A stretch of 64,000 nt of DNA from Caulobacter sp. Root1455 (GTDB lineage Bacteria > Pseudomonadota > Alphaproteobacteria > Caulobacterales > Caulobacteraceae), in contig NZ_LMFQ01000023.1 of the NCBI RefSeq assembly GCF_001426905.1, positions 262,482-326,481 on the forward strand, in the 5' to 3' direction. Each line of letters begins with the position of its first letter. Positions within the stretch are counted from its first letter, which is position 1. A program made the translations under genes and the position numbers. Below the pieces are notes generated by a model that worked only from the letters and a program-made list of their open reading frames with translations, did not search any database and was not told where the DNA came from. Positions 8,408-16,138 of the stretch are shown here, in pieces.

Positions 8408-9607
8408 ATGTCCAGGATCAAGTGGGTGCGGTGGGGCCTGGGCGCGGCGGTCGCGGTCGTCGTCGCGGCGATGCTCGGGCTCCTGCTTGCCCCCCGGCCT
8501 GTCGCCGTCGACATCGAGACCGTCCGCCTAGGTCCGATCGCCGACAGCATCGCGGATCAGGGCGCGGCGCGGGTGCTCGAAGCCTATGTGGTCGCCGCGC
8601 CGGTCTCGGGACGGCTGGAGCGGGTCGACCTGCACGTCGGCGACCGCGTGACGGCGGGCGCGACGGTGGTGGCGCGCATCCAGCCGGCGAGCCCGGACCT
8701 CCTGGATCCCAAGTCACGCGCCCAGGCGCAGGCGGGCGTCTCGGCCGCTCAGGCGGCCGTCGGCGCGGCGCGGGCCGATCTGGATCGTTATGCGGCCGAA
8801 GGCCACCGCGCCGACGGCGAGCTTGCCCGCGCGCAGGCCCTGGCCGCCCAGGGCTTCGCCGCCCAACAGGCTCTCGACGCCGCGGAAGCCCGCGCGCGCG
8901 CCGCCCGGGCCGCGGTGCGCGCGGCGACCGCGCAACTGAGCGTGCGCCAATCAGAGCTGGCCGCCGCCCGGTCGGCCTTGATGGGACCAGAAGCCGAGCG
9001 CGCTCGGGCCGTTCCCGTGCTCGCCCCGGCTTCCGGTTATGTCACCCGCGTGCTGCAGGAAAGTGAGCGCACGATGGCGGTGGGCACGCCGCTCGTCGAG
9101 ATCGGCGATCAAAGTGGGTTGGAGGCCGCGGTCGAGTTCCTGAGCCAGGATGCGGTGCGCATCCGCGAGGGAATGCGGGCGGAGGTGTTCGACTGGGGCG
9201 GCGAGGGGAGTCTTCCGGCGATCGTTCGACGTGTGGAGCCCCAAGGGTTCACCAAGGTATCCGCCCTGGGCGTAGAGGAGCAGCGGGTGCTGGTGCTGTT
9301 GCGGTTCGAAGGCCCGCCCGCCGGATGGTCACGGCTGGGGCCGGGCTACCGCCTGTGGGGACGTGTGATCCTGCGCCGGGAAGCCAGCGCCGTGAAGGCG
9401 CCGCTCGGCGCGCTCGTACGGTCGGACGGCGGCTGGGCCGTATTCCGCGTCGCCGATGGCCGGGCGCGCCTGACGCCTGTGGAGGTCGGCGCGATGACGG
9501 ACCGCGAGGCGGAGATCCGCAAGGGGCTCCGCGGCGGCGAACGGCTGGTGGTCTTCCCCTCCGATAAGGTCGCGGACGGCGTCCGCGTGCGCCAGCGGAC
9601 ACCCTGA
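8408..9607 (+). CDS. HlyD/MacA-family periplasmic adaptor protein
   Basis: A 399-residue protein anchored by one N-terminal helix (about residues 8-27, VAVVVAAMLGLLLA). A lipoyl half-motif VVAAPVSGRLERVDLHVGDRV lies near 65-85, then a long Ala/Arg-rich coiled coil (about 100-185), the second lipoyl half (APASGYVTRVLQESERTMAVGTPL) and beta-barrel segments. These are the ordered domains of membrane fusion proteins. It begins 2 bases after the permease stop and should link the inner-membrane FtsX permease to an outer-membrane channel. The substrate is unknown. A FixK-like box directly after its stop belongs to the next gene. Confidence 0.87.
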   Translation: MSRIKWVRWGLGAAVAVVVAAMLGLLLAPRPVAVDIETVRLGPIADSIADQGAARVLEAYVVAAPVSGRLERVDLHVGDRVTAGATVVARIQPASPDLLDPKSRAQAQAGVSAAQAAVGAARADLDRYAAEGHRADGELARAQALAAQGFAAQQALDAAEARARAARAAVRAATAQLSVRQSELAAARSALMGPEAERARAVPVLAPASGYVTRVLQESERTMAVGTPLVEIGDQSGLEAAVEFLSQDAVRIREGMRAEVFDWGGEGSLPAIVRRVEPQGFTKVSALGVEEQRVLVLLRFEGPPAGWSRLGPGYRLWGRVILRREASAVKAPLGALVRSDGGWAVFRVADGRARLTPVEVGAMTDREAEIRKGLRGGERLVVFPSDKVADGVRVRQRTP

Positions 9608-9616
9608 AGCTCCAGC

Positions 9617-9630
9617 TTGCGCCAGATCAA
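9617..9630 (+). promoter_or_regulatory. FixK/FNR-type box upstream of cytochrome b561
   Basis: TTGCGCCAGATCAA fits TTG(A/C)-N6-TCAA and nearly fits TTGAT-N4-ATCAA. It is centred about 60 bases before the ATG at 9684, directly after the adaptor gene. Confidence 0.6.
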
Positions 9631-9683
9631 GGCTCCGGTGGCGAAGCCGTGATCCGCTTCGGCGCGGAGCCAGGAGGCCGCCC

Positions 9684-10238
9684 ATGCAGATTCGTAACAC
9701 CCGCGTCGCCTACGGCTGGATCGCCATCGCCCTGCACTGGATCAGCGCCGTCGGCGTCGTCGGCCTCTACCTCCTGGGCGAACGGATGGAGGCCGCGGCG
9801 GGACGGGCGGAGAAGCTCCAGGCGCAGCACCTGCATGTCTCGGTGGCGGTCCTGTTGTTCACCTTCCTTCTGGCGCGGCTCTTGTGGAGCGCCTCGCAAC
9901 CTGCGCCCCGCCCTCTGGAGCGCCAACGGGCGCTGCGGCTCGCCGCCAAGGTGGTCCAGGGGCTGTTCCTGCTGATGATCGCGGCGCTGCTAATCACCGG
10001 CCCGCTGGTGATCTGGTCCGCCGGCCGGCCGATCGAGGTGTTCGACCTCTTCGCGATCCCGAGCCCGTTCGCAACCCGTCTAGACGGGTTGCACGAAGCC
10101 GCCGAGGAAATCCACGGCGCGGTGACCAAGCTCTTCTGGCCGCTTATCGTCCTGCATGTGGCCGGTGCGCTCAAGCACCTGCTGCTGAACCGCGACGATA
10201 CTCTCCGGCGGATGCTTTGGGTCCGCGGCGCCCCATAG
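9684..10238 (+). CDS. Cytochrome b561 (bacterial, di-heme)
   Basis: A 184-residue four-helix membrane protein. Candidate heme ligands fall inside or at the ends of helices: His18 (IALHWI), His51 (QHLHVSV), His144 (EEIHGAV) and His158 (IVLHVAG), the pattern of bacterial cytochrome b561 (PF01292). Such proteins move electrons between ubiquinol and periplasmic acceptors and can oxidise superoxide. The gene has its own FixK-like box and stands between an exporter operon and PEP synthase, which fits use under low oxygen. The ATG at 9684 follows AGGAGG at 9670-9675, a good ribosome site. Confidence 0.92.
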   Translation: MQIRNTRVAYGWIAIALHWISAVGVVGLYLLGERMEAAAGRAEKLQAQHLHVSVAVLLFTFLLARLLWSASQPAPRPLERQRALRLAAKVVQGLFLLMIAALLITGPLVIWSAGRPIEVFDLFAIPSPFATRLDGLHEAAEEIHGAVTKLFWPLIVLHVAGALKHLLLNRDDTLRRMLWVRGAP

Positions 10239-10325
10239 GCCCCAAAGGTGATCCCGCGCCCCGACCGCGCGCGGGCGCCGGCCCGCCGTTGATCTCGAGG
10301 TCATGGCGCGATGGTCCGTTCGGCG

Positions 10326-10339
10326 TTGATCCTGCTCAA
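10326..10339 (+). promoter_or_regulatory. FixK/FNR-type box upstream of ppsA
   Basis: TTGATCCTGCTCAA matches TTGA-N6-TCAA exactly in both half-sites. Its centre is about 63 bases before the ATG at 10396. Confidence 0.65.
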
Positions 10340-10395
10340 GGCGAGAGCATTTCCCAAGCCCATCCTGCGGCGTCAGATCAAGTCTGGAGACGGAC

Positions 10396-12840
10396 ATGCC
10401 TCGTGCCGACTACATCGCGCCGTTCGACGCTCTCACGCTGAGCGACGTCTCTCGCGTAGGCGGCAAGACGGCTTCGTTGGGCGAACTCTGCCAGTTGCTC
10501 CGGGACGGGGAAGTTCGGGTTCCGGACGGCTTTGCGATCACCGCCGCCGCCTATCGCGATGCGCTGTCGGAGGCGCACGCCTGGCCGAAACTCCAGGCGC
10601 TGCTGGCCTTTGACATCGAGGACGTGGCCGAGCTCGGCCGGCGTGCGGCGCAGGCCCGCGAAATCGTCTACCAGGCCACGGGCGGACAGGCCCTGCGAGC
10701 TCAGATCATCGCCGCCTACCGCCTCTTGCGGCAGGCCGCCGGTCCCCACCTCAACGTCGCCGTGCGCAGCTCGGCCACCGCCGAGGACCTGCCGACCGCC
10801 AGCTTCGCGGGCCAGCATGAGAGTTTCCTGCACATCCGTGACGAGGACGCGCTTGTGGAGGCCTGCCGCCGCTGCTTCGCCTCGATTTTCACCGACCGCG
10901 CGATTGTCTATCGCGTGAACAACGGCTTCGACCATTTCAAGGTCTTCCTCTCGGTGGCGGTGATGCGGATGGTCCGGTCCGATCATGCGGCGAGCGGCGT
11001 GATCTTCACCCTCGATACCGAGAGCGGCTTCCGCGACGTGGTGTTCGTCACCGGCGCCTATGGCCTGGGGGAGAGCGTCGTCCAGGGGCGCGTCGATCCC
11101 GACGAGTTCTATGTCCACAAGCCCACCTTTCGGCAGGGATTCCGTGCCGTTCTGCGCCGCAGCCTCGGGGCCAAGCAGAGCCGCATGGTCTGTGATCCGA
11201 AGGGTGACGGCGCGGGTCTGTTGACGCTCCCGGTCGCGCGGCGTCTGCGCGATCGTTATTGCCTGAGCGACGCGGAGGTCCTGGCGCTCACTGACGTCGC
11301 GATCCGTATCGAGGACCATTACTCGCAGCGCGCCGGGCGACCAACGCCCATGGACATCGAATGGGCCAAGGACGAGGGCGATGGCCGGCTCTACATCGTG
11401 CAGGCGCGGCCGGAGACGGTGGCCTCGCAGCGCGGCGCGAGCCTGGAGACCTTTCGGCTCACGGGCTCCGGCGTCGTGCTGGCCTCCGGCAAGGCGGTCG
11501 GAGAGCGGATCGCCAGCGGCGTGATCCGGGTCATTCGAGGTCCGGCCGATCTGGCCGCCTTTCAGCCGGGCGAGGTGTTGGTGGCGGCCGCCACCAGCCC
11601 GGACTGGGAGCCGGTGATGAAGCGCGCGAGCGCCGTGGTGACCGATCGCGGCGGGCGGACCTGCCATGCCGCCATCGTTGCGCGTGAGCGGGGCGTTCCG
11701 GCGGTGGTTGGAACAGGCGACGCCACCGAACGTCTGGTCGACGGCGCTCGCGTGACCGTTTCCTGCGCCGAGGGCGACACCGGCCGCGTCTATCAGGGCG
11801 ACGTGCCCTTCGAGGTGCAGCGTCTGAAGGCCTCGGACTTCAAGCAGCCCAAGACCCCTGTCATGCTGAACTTGGCGCAGCCGGACCTGGCGTTTCGGTT
11901 CGCCCAATTGCCGAGCGCCGGCGTCGGTCTCGCGCGCCTGGAGTTCATCATCGGCGAGCAGATCCGGCTGCACCCGATGGCGGCGGCGCATCCGGATCGC
12001 GTCGTCTCGGCGCGCGAGCGCGCGGCTGTCAGCCGACTGAGCAAGGGCTACGCCTCGCCAAGGCATTACTTCGTGGAAAGGCTTGCGGAAGGCGTTGGCG
12101 TCATCGCCGCCGCTTTCCACCCGCGGCCGGTGATCGTTCGACTCTCGGACTTCAAGACGAACGAGTACGCCCGGCTGTTGGGCGGCAAGGCCTTCGAGCC
12201 CGTGGAGGAGAACCCGATGCTGGGCTTTCGGGGCGCCGCGCGGTACGCCCATCCGCTGTACGCGGAGGGGTTCGCGCTGGAGTGCGAGGCGCTGCGGCGG
12301 GTCCGCGCGGAGATGGGGCTGACCAACCTGAAGGTCATGGTTCCTTTCTGCCGGCGCACGGACGAGGCCCGCGGGGTGCTCGGCGCGATGGCCGTGAACG
12401 GTCTGAAGCGCGGCGAGGACGGGTTGGAAGTCTACGTCATGTGCGAGATCCCCAACAATGTCATCGAGATCGACGCCTTCGCTGAACTGTTCGACGGCTT
12501 CTCCATTGGTTCGAACGACCTGACCCAGTTGGTGCTCGGCGTGGACCGGGATTCCGAGACCGTCGCCTTCGACTTCGACGAACGCGATCCCGGTGTCATG
12601 GAGATGCTTCGGCAGGCGGTGGTGGGCGCGCACAGAAACGGCCGCCACGTCGGCATCTGCGGGGAGGCGCCGGCCACCTATCCAGAGGTTGCGGCCTTCC
12701 TGATCGGCCTGGGCATCGATTCCATCAGCGTCAATCCGCAGAGCCTGCCGCGAACGCTCGCGGTGGCGTTCGATGCGGAAAATTCCGTTTCGATCGTCGC
12801 ATCACCAGGTCCTTCGATCGCCAAAGCCGTCGGAACCTGA
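10396..12840 (+). CDS. ppsA: Phosphoenolpyruvate synthase
   Basis: An 814-residue enzyme with the three domains in order. The N-terminal ATP-binding domain shows VGGKTASLGEL near 21, VAVRSSATAEDLPTASFAGQ near 121-140 and GAYGLGESVVQGRVDPDE near 220. The phosphohistidine domain has catalytic His424 in RTCHAAIVARERG. The C-terminal TIM barrel has FSIGSNDLTQL and the catalytic Cys in GICGEAP. The enzyme converts pyruvate and ATP to PEP, AMP and phosphate. Length is usual for the family. Its FixK-like box is unusual for a purely gluconeogenic role and suggests a job in microaerobic or anaerobic carbon balance, where AMP-forming PEP synthase is common in FNR-type gene clusters. The gene appears intact. 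Confidence 0.95.
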   Translation: MPRADYIAPFDALTLSDVSRVGGKTASLGELCQLLRDGEVRVPDGFAITAAAYRDALSEAHAWPKLQALLAFDIEDVAELGRRAAQAREIVYQATGGQALRAQIIAAYRLLRQAAGPHLNVAVRSSATAEDLPTASFAGQHESFLHIRDEDALVEACRRCFASIFTDRAIVYRVNNGFDHFKVFLSVAVMRMVRSDHAASGVIFTLDTESGFRDVVFVTGAYGLGESVVQGRVDPDEFYVHKPTFRQGFRAVLRRSLGAKQSRMVCDPKGDGAGLLTLPVARRLRDRYCLSDAEVLALTDVAIRIEDHYSQRAGRPTPMDIEWAKDEGDGRLYIVQARPETVASQRGASLETFRLTGSGVVLASGKAVGERIASGVIRVIRGPADLAAFQPGEVLVAAATSPDWEPVMKRASAVVTDRGGRTCHAAIVARERGVPAVVGTGDATERLVDGARVTVSCAEGDTGRVYQGDVPFEVQRLKASDFKQPKTPVMLNLAQPDLAFRFAQLPSAGVGLARLEFIIGEQIRLHPMAAAHPDRVVSARERAAVSRLSKGYASPRHYFVERLAEGVGVIAAAFHPRPVIVRLSDFKTNEYARLLGGKAFEPVEENPMLGFRGAARYAHPLYAEGFALECEALRRVRAEMGLTNLKVMVPFCRRTDEARGVLGAMAVNGLKRGEDGLEVYVMCEIPNNVIEIDAFAELFDGFSIGSNDLTQLVLGVDRDSETVAFDFDERDPGVMEMLRQAVVGAHRNGRHVGICGEAPATYPEVAAFLIGLGIDSISVNPQSLPRTLAVAFDAENSVSIVASPGPSIAKAVGT

Positions 12841-12844
12841 CCCC

Positions 12845-13065
12845 ATGCCCAAGGCCCGCGCCAAGCCGCCCGCGCCGTTCTCCGTGCTCGGCATGCAGGC
12901 CCGGATCCACATGAGCTGGGTGATCATGGCGCTGGTCACCGCCTGGTCCCTTGCGTCCAGCGCATGCCGGTGGTGCATCTTGGATCGGTGGTCGGCGTCG
13001 TAGCCCTGCAGGACCTGCTGGGAAGCCTCGAGCTTTGGCGGCGGTTTCGGCCAAAGCCGCTCTGA
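12845..13065 (+). pseudogene. Site-2 protease (Rip3-like) with CBS, internally deleted
   Basis: The first frame reads MPKARAKPPAPFSVLGMQAR then IHMSWVIMALVTAWSLAS, matching the N-terminus of M50 site-2 proteases (the first strand and membrane helix). At about 12960 it passes, out of frame, into RMPVVHLGSVVGVVALQDLL, the end of a CBS domain, and stops at 13063-13065. The family normally has about 370 residues with HExxH, LDG and two CBS modules; everything between these ends is gone. It starts 4 bases after ppsA, so it was probably the second gene of that operon. The N-terminal assignment is moderate; the CBS assignment is firmer. Confidence 0.6.
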
Positions 13066-13092
13066 GCTCGGCTCAGCCGGTCCCGCGAGATC

Positions 13093-13106
13093 TTGATCGC
13101 CTTCAA
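13093..13106 (+). promoter_or_regulatory. FixK/FNR-type box upstream of a truncated gene
   Basis: TTGATCGCCTTCAA keeps both TTGA and TCAA half-sites with N6 between. It is centred about 54 bases before the GTG at 13154, whose gene is now only a remnant. Confidence 0.6.
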
Positions 13107-13153
13107 GGCGTGCCTGGACCAGGACTGCGCACCGCCTTCAGGAGGTGTCCCCG

Positions 13154-13240
13154 TGTCCTTCATCAATCGAACAGAGGCTGGTCGGCGCCTTGCCGCCGCC
13201 TCAGCCTGAGAGCGTAGCGCCGCGCTTGCGCGTCAAGTAG
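13154..13240 (+). pseudogene. Phosphoribosyltransferase-family gene, 5' remnant
   Basis: After AGGAGGTG at 13140-13147 a GTG opens VSFINRTEAGRRLAAA, which resembles the first residues of the stand-alone phosphoribosyltransferases (often starting xxFxxRxEAGRxLA) found in hypoxia and FixK-type clusters. The frame closes after 28 codons at 13238-13240, with no PRPP-binding loop. The good ribosome site and FixK-like box show it once was a real gene. The family call rests on only about 16 residues and is therefore tentative. Confidence 0.5.
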
Positions 13241-13436
13241 GCAACCGCGCCATTGATCGTCGCCAACTCGGCGGCGTCGGTATCGGGGATATCCGGCCGA
13301 TCTCAGCGAGGAACAGCCCACCCCGATGACCGTCGCTCACGCGATGATCGGCGGCGATTGTAATGGTCACCACCGGTCGGGGGCTGATGGCGCCGTCGAC
13401 GACCCAGGGGCGCTCGTGCGCGACTTCCCGAGCCAA
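13233..13436 (-). pseudogene. 2-oxo acid dehydrogenase E2 (acyltransferase), C-terminal remnant
   Basis: The minus strand encodes [20 protein letters not shown] followed by [20 protein letters not shown]. This is the C-terminus of lipoyl-dependent E2 acyltransferases, with the catalytic DHRxxDG motif intact. The lipoyl domain, peripheral-subunit domain and most of the catalytic domain are absent; an in-frame stop precedes the fragment near 13450. Its last codons overlap the phosphoribosyltransferase remnant on the other strand, a sign of deletion joins. Small E2-like proteins occur near PEP synthase in some FixK-type clusters, so it may belong to the same lost island. Confidence 0.65.
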
Positions 13437-13690
13437 GAGACATATTCAGCCAGTGATCGATCACCTGATTGGAGCTCGACTTTTCGGAGAGCGGCGGTCT
13501 ACCATCTTGCTCGAACGCCAGCAGTGTTGGGATCGCAGCCGTCTACCCCGCGTTCGGTAGCTGTCGACCTCATACTCGCCCGGGTGCCCTCGCAGATGGA
13601 GACGCGGGAGGGGTTGGGTGGATAGTCCTAACACGAACAGGTCCGGCATACGGCGGCGCACCCCATCCAGAACGAGCGGGTGAAACGCGA
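13437..13690. other. Stretch without a recognisable gene
   Basis: Frames of 60-90 codons exist on both strands but none has a motif I recognise, a convincing ribosome site or a stable composition. It lies between the E2 remnant and a minus-strand terminator and is probably further debris. Confidence 0.4.
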
Positions 13691-13720
13691 AAAGCCCAGC
13701 CCCGCCGAAGCGAGGCTGGG
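13691..13720 (-). terminator. Strong intrinsic terminator reading leftwards
   Basis: On the minus strand CCCAGCCTCGC pairs with GCGGGGCTGGG (11 pairs, one G-T) around a TTCG tetraloop and is followed by CTTTTCGCGTTT. This is a textbook rho-independent terminator for minus-strand transcription. No intact minus-strand gene now ends here: the next gene to the right (13792) is on the plus strand. Confidence 0.7.
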
Positions 13721-13791
13721 TCAAATCACAGTCCAGTTCTACACCGCCCCGATCGGCGTCTCGTCAACCTGGTAATTTTGGAAACGATCGT

Positions 13792-14736
13792 TTGCGCGCG
13801 TTTGTGTTTATTCTGGCCTTGGTAGTGGCCGTCCCAGCTGCGGCCGGTCCTGTGACCCTCGTCGGCGGCGTGAAGGTCAATTGCTACGACTACACCTTGC
13901 AGCTTGGCTTTGACGCAGCGGGGCCCATCAGCCTAGCCCCCTCGACCAACGACGGCTGGACCCCTCAGAGTCCGACCGACTACCCGGTGCCCTGGCCGGC
14001 TGATTGGGTGAAGAGGGGGCAGTCCTTCAATCCGTACACCTTCGCCCTGAACGCAGGGGTTATTCTGGGCGAGAGCCACCGCAAGGGCGTCCTACCGGTC
14101 TATGAGCGGATGGCGCTCAACCTCGACGCCGTCGCCGCGGAGCGGACCGAGACCCTGCCATCGGGAGCCACTCAGATCGTCCACAAGTTCGGCTATGACG
14201 TCGGAGATGAGATCTCCATGCCGCCGGGGTTCCGAGGGGCGTTCGCCAACGCCATGACGGCGATTGGCTACATGCACTTCTACGAGATGACGCAGAAGCC
14301 CGCCTATCTGCTGAAGGCGCAGAAGATGCTGGACGGGATCACCGACACCAGCGGGAGCCAGAGGCTTTTCACGGTCGATTCAGGGGGCTACCTGTGGTTC
14401 GAGGAGGTCATCGCTGGCACCAAGGCCCTGGGGGTCTACAACGGCCACATGGGGGCGCTGTTCGCCATGCTGGAGTATCGTCGAATCACCAAGTCGAACC
14501 GGTACGACGTCCCGATTGAGGCCGGGATCACCACAATGGCGCATTGGCTCCCGCTGCAGCGTCGGCCCGAGGGCTACTTCGGCTACTCCCGCGACTTTCC
14601 CGCGATGGCCGACTACGGCCAGGAGCGAGCGGTGATCATGGCCGAGGCCCTATGCGCCGTGACGTCTGACTATGCCCTGTGCGGTGAAGCCAAGGCTTTC
14701 CGCCAGGACTTCACCTACAGGGCGACGAAGCACTAA
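13792..14736 (+). CDS. Secreted D-glucuronyl C5-epimerase-like protein
   Basis: A 314-residue protein starting at TTG with a clean signal peptide (FVFILALVVAVPAAA, cleavage near residue 19). The mature part resembles the alpha/alpha-barrel C-terminal domain of D-glucuronyl C5-epimerases: FNPYTFALNAGVILGE near 75, MPPGFRGAFANAMTAIGYMH near 145-163, a helix repeat with KPAYLLKAQKML, then GGYLWFEEV and YNGHMGALFAMLEYRRI near 220-240. Members convert glucuronate to iduronate units in polysaccharides or act as related lyases. It stands at the edge of the exopolysaccharide locus, suggesting modification of that polymer outside the cytoplasm. No ATG start is available; GGAAA about 8 bases upstream of the TTG may serve. 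The enzymatic activity is uncertain. Confidence 0.6.
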   Translation: MRAFVFILALVVAVPAAAGPVTLVGGVKVNCYDYTLQLGFDAAGPISLAPSTNDGWTPQSPTDYPVPWPADWVKRGQSFNPYTFALNAGVILGESHRKGVLPVYERMALNLDAVAAERTETLPSGATQIVHKFGYDVGDEISMPPGFRGAFANAMTAIGYMHFYEMTQKPAYLLKAQKMLDGITDTSGSQRLFTVDSGGYLWFEEVIAGTKALGVYNGHMGALFAMLEYRRITKSNRYDVPIEAGITTMAHWLPLQRRPEGYFGYSRDFPAMADYGQERAVIMAEALCAVTSDYALCGEAKAFRQDFTYRATKH

Positions 14737-14898
14737 GCGGCGACGTTCGCCATAGCCTTCCAGGCTCCGGACACCCTCACCCAGCCCGGAGCGCCGCCGG
14801 CTACAACCGCAGTGTTCCATACCTTGGTCCCGATCGGCAGGTTGCCGTTGGAGGGGGGCGAGGCGGCGTAGTTCCACGAGTCGCCCTCGTTGGTCACG
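14733..14898 (-). pseudogene. C-terminal remnant of a surface or tail-spike-like protein
   Basis: The minus frame encodes VVTNEGDSWNYAASPP, then LPIGTKVWNTAVVAGGAPGW and VRVSGAWKAMANVAA before its stop at 14733-14735. The GTKVWNTA...GAPGWV pattern is the end module of secreted pectate-lyase-like or tail-spike proteins. There is no start and the upstream part is replaced by the methyltransferase fragment. The stop codon overlaps the end of the epimerase-like gene on the other strand. Confidence 0.55.
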
Positions 14899-15094
14899 AC
14901 GCCCCGGGGAGGAACACGCCGCGCTCGGAGGCCTTGGGCGGACCGAAGTCCGCCAGCAAGGCGCGCCCCTCCGGCTTGAGGACGCGCCGGATCTCATGCG
15001 CCATCGTCCGCCCCACGGACGCCGGGACGCGATGCGGCATGAAGCCATGGTCCACTGGAATGCTGCAAACGCGCGGCTCTTGCGCCGGCGGCAA
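14894..15094 (-). pseudogene. SAM-dependent methyltransferase fragment
   Basis: The core is HGFMPHRVPASVGRTMAHEI followed by RRVLKPEGRALLADFGPP, the segment after motif III of class I methyltransferases (compare the usual EIRRVLKPGGRLLIADF). The SAM-binding GxGxG half and the C-terminus are missing. It is squeezed between a glycosyltransferase gene and the spike-like remnant, so this 360-base gap looks like a deletion scar. Confidence 0.55.
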
Positions 15095-15100
15095 ATCGGT

Positions 15101-16138
15101 TCAGCCAGCGACATCGACTTCCGCGAAAGGCAGCCGACGCGGCGGGGGCCGACCCGTGATCCGCCATCGCCAATAGCCGACGGACCAGCCCAGGTGCATG
15201 ATCATCGCCGCCAGGCCCGAGCCGAAAGCGCAGGGCTCCCTGGTCCGCCAGCCGACCAGCGCGCCGCCCGCCAGGCATAGGGCGGCCCAGGCCAGGGCCG
15301 GCAGCGCCGCCGCCAGCGCCCACGGCGTCAGCGCCGCCAGGGGCGCGGCCAGAACCGCGGCCAATACGGCGGGCGCGACCGCCAGCGGAGCCAATTGGCG
15401 GATCTTCAGCGGGGTCCGATGACGCGCCACGGTCTTGGCCCGGCCCTGGCCGTAGTTGAGGTACTGCCGAAACAGCGACCCCGGGTCCGAGCGGGGGTGG
15501 TAGTCGATGGCCAGGTCGGCCGCCATCCAGATCCGCCCGCCGCCTTGGGCCAGCCGCAAGTCCAGTTCGGCGTCCTCGTTATGGCTGAAGCCCTCGTCAT
15601 AGCCCCCGGCGCCTTGGAAAGCCTCGATCGCCATCAGGGCGTGGTGGCCGTGATCCACCCAGCCGCCGCCCGCGCCGCCGCGGTGGGCCGCGCCGCCGGT
15701 TCCGAGCCTGGAGTTCTGGGCGGCGGCGGCGGCCTTCTGGAAGCAGCCGCGACCCACCGTGCGCATGGGCGTCACCACCGAGACCGCGCCCGTTGCCTCG
15801 GCCGCGGCGACCAGGCGTGACACATAGGCCGGCGGATAGCCGGCATGGGCGTCGATGCGGGCCAGCCAGCGGCGGTCCCCGCCGAACCGCGCGACGGCCA
15901 GGTTGATCGCCGCGCTCTGGATGCGGTCCGGATTGGCCAGCAGGCGCACGCGCGGCTCCCGGGCGGCGATCGCCTCGACGATCGACACGCTGGCGTCCGT
16001 GCTGCCGCCGTCGGCCACGACGATCAGCGCCTCGCGGACGGCCGTGTCCGCCAGCAGGTGGTCCAGGAGACCCGCCAGGTTCGCCGCCTCGTTGAGGCAG
16101 GGGACCACGATCAGAACGTCGCGTCCGCCGATGGCCAT
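15101..16138 (-). CDS. Glycosyltransferase family 2, ExoA-like with C-terminal membrane helices
   Basis: A 345-residue protein. The GT-A domain starts DVLIVVPCLNEAANLAGLLD, has VADGGSTDAS and, instead of the usual DxD, RIDAHAGYPPAYV near residue 105. It continues with GYDEGFSHNEDAELDLRL, the ED acceptor-site motif, near 195. Two or three hydrophobic helices follow from about 240. This layout is that of succinoglycan ExoA and similar exopolysaccharide transferases. The ATG at 16138 was chosen because it overlaps the stop of the preceding gene in TGATG, giving translational coupling; a longer start would run deep into that gene. The sugar cannot be told from sequence. Confidence 0.85.
   Translation of the reverse strand: MAIGGRDVLIVVPCLNEAANLAGLLDHLLADTAVREALIVVADGGSTDASVSIVEAIAAREPRVRLLANPDRIQSAAINLAVARFGGDRRWLARIDAHAGYPPAYVSRLVAAAEATGAVSVVTPMRTVGRGCFQKAAAAAQNSRLGTGGAAHRGGAGGGWVDHGHHALMAIEAFQGAGGYDEGFSHNEDAELDLRLAQGGGRIWMAADLAIDYHPRSDPGSLFRQYLNYGQGRAKTVARHRTPLKIRQLAPLAVAPAVLAAVLAAPLAALTPWALAAALPALAWAALCLAGGALVGWRTREPCAFGSGLAAMIMHLGWSVGYWRWRITGRPPPRRLPFAEVDVAG

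Noticed and set aside
10285..10302. TTGATCTCGAGGTCA as a fifth FixK-type box
   Set aside because: The half-sites are one base too far apart, and a perfect box lies 30 bases closer to ppsA.
5250..15100. Second attachment site, a copy of the tRNA-Arg 3' end
   Set aside because: I looked for a repeat of the T arm and acceptor end to the right of the recombinase relic and saw none by eye, so the right boundary of the island remains undefined.
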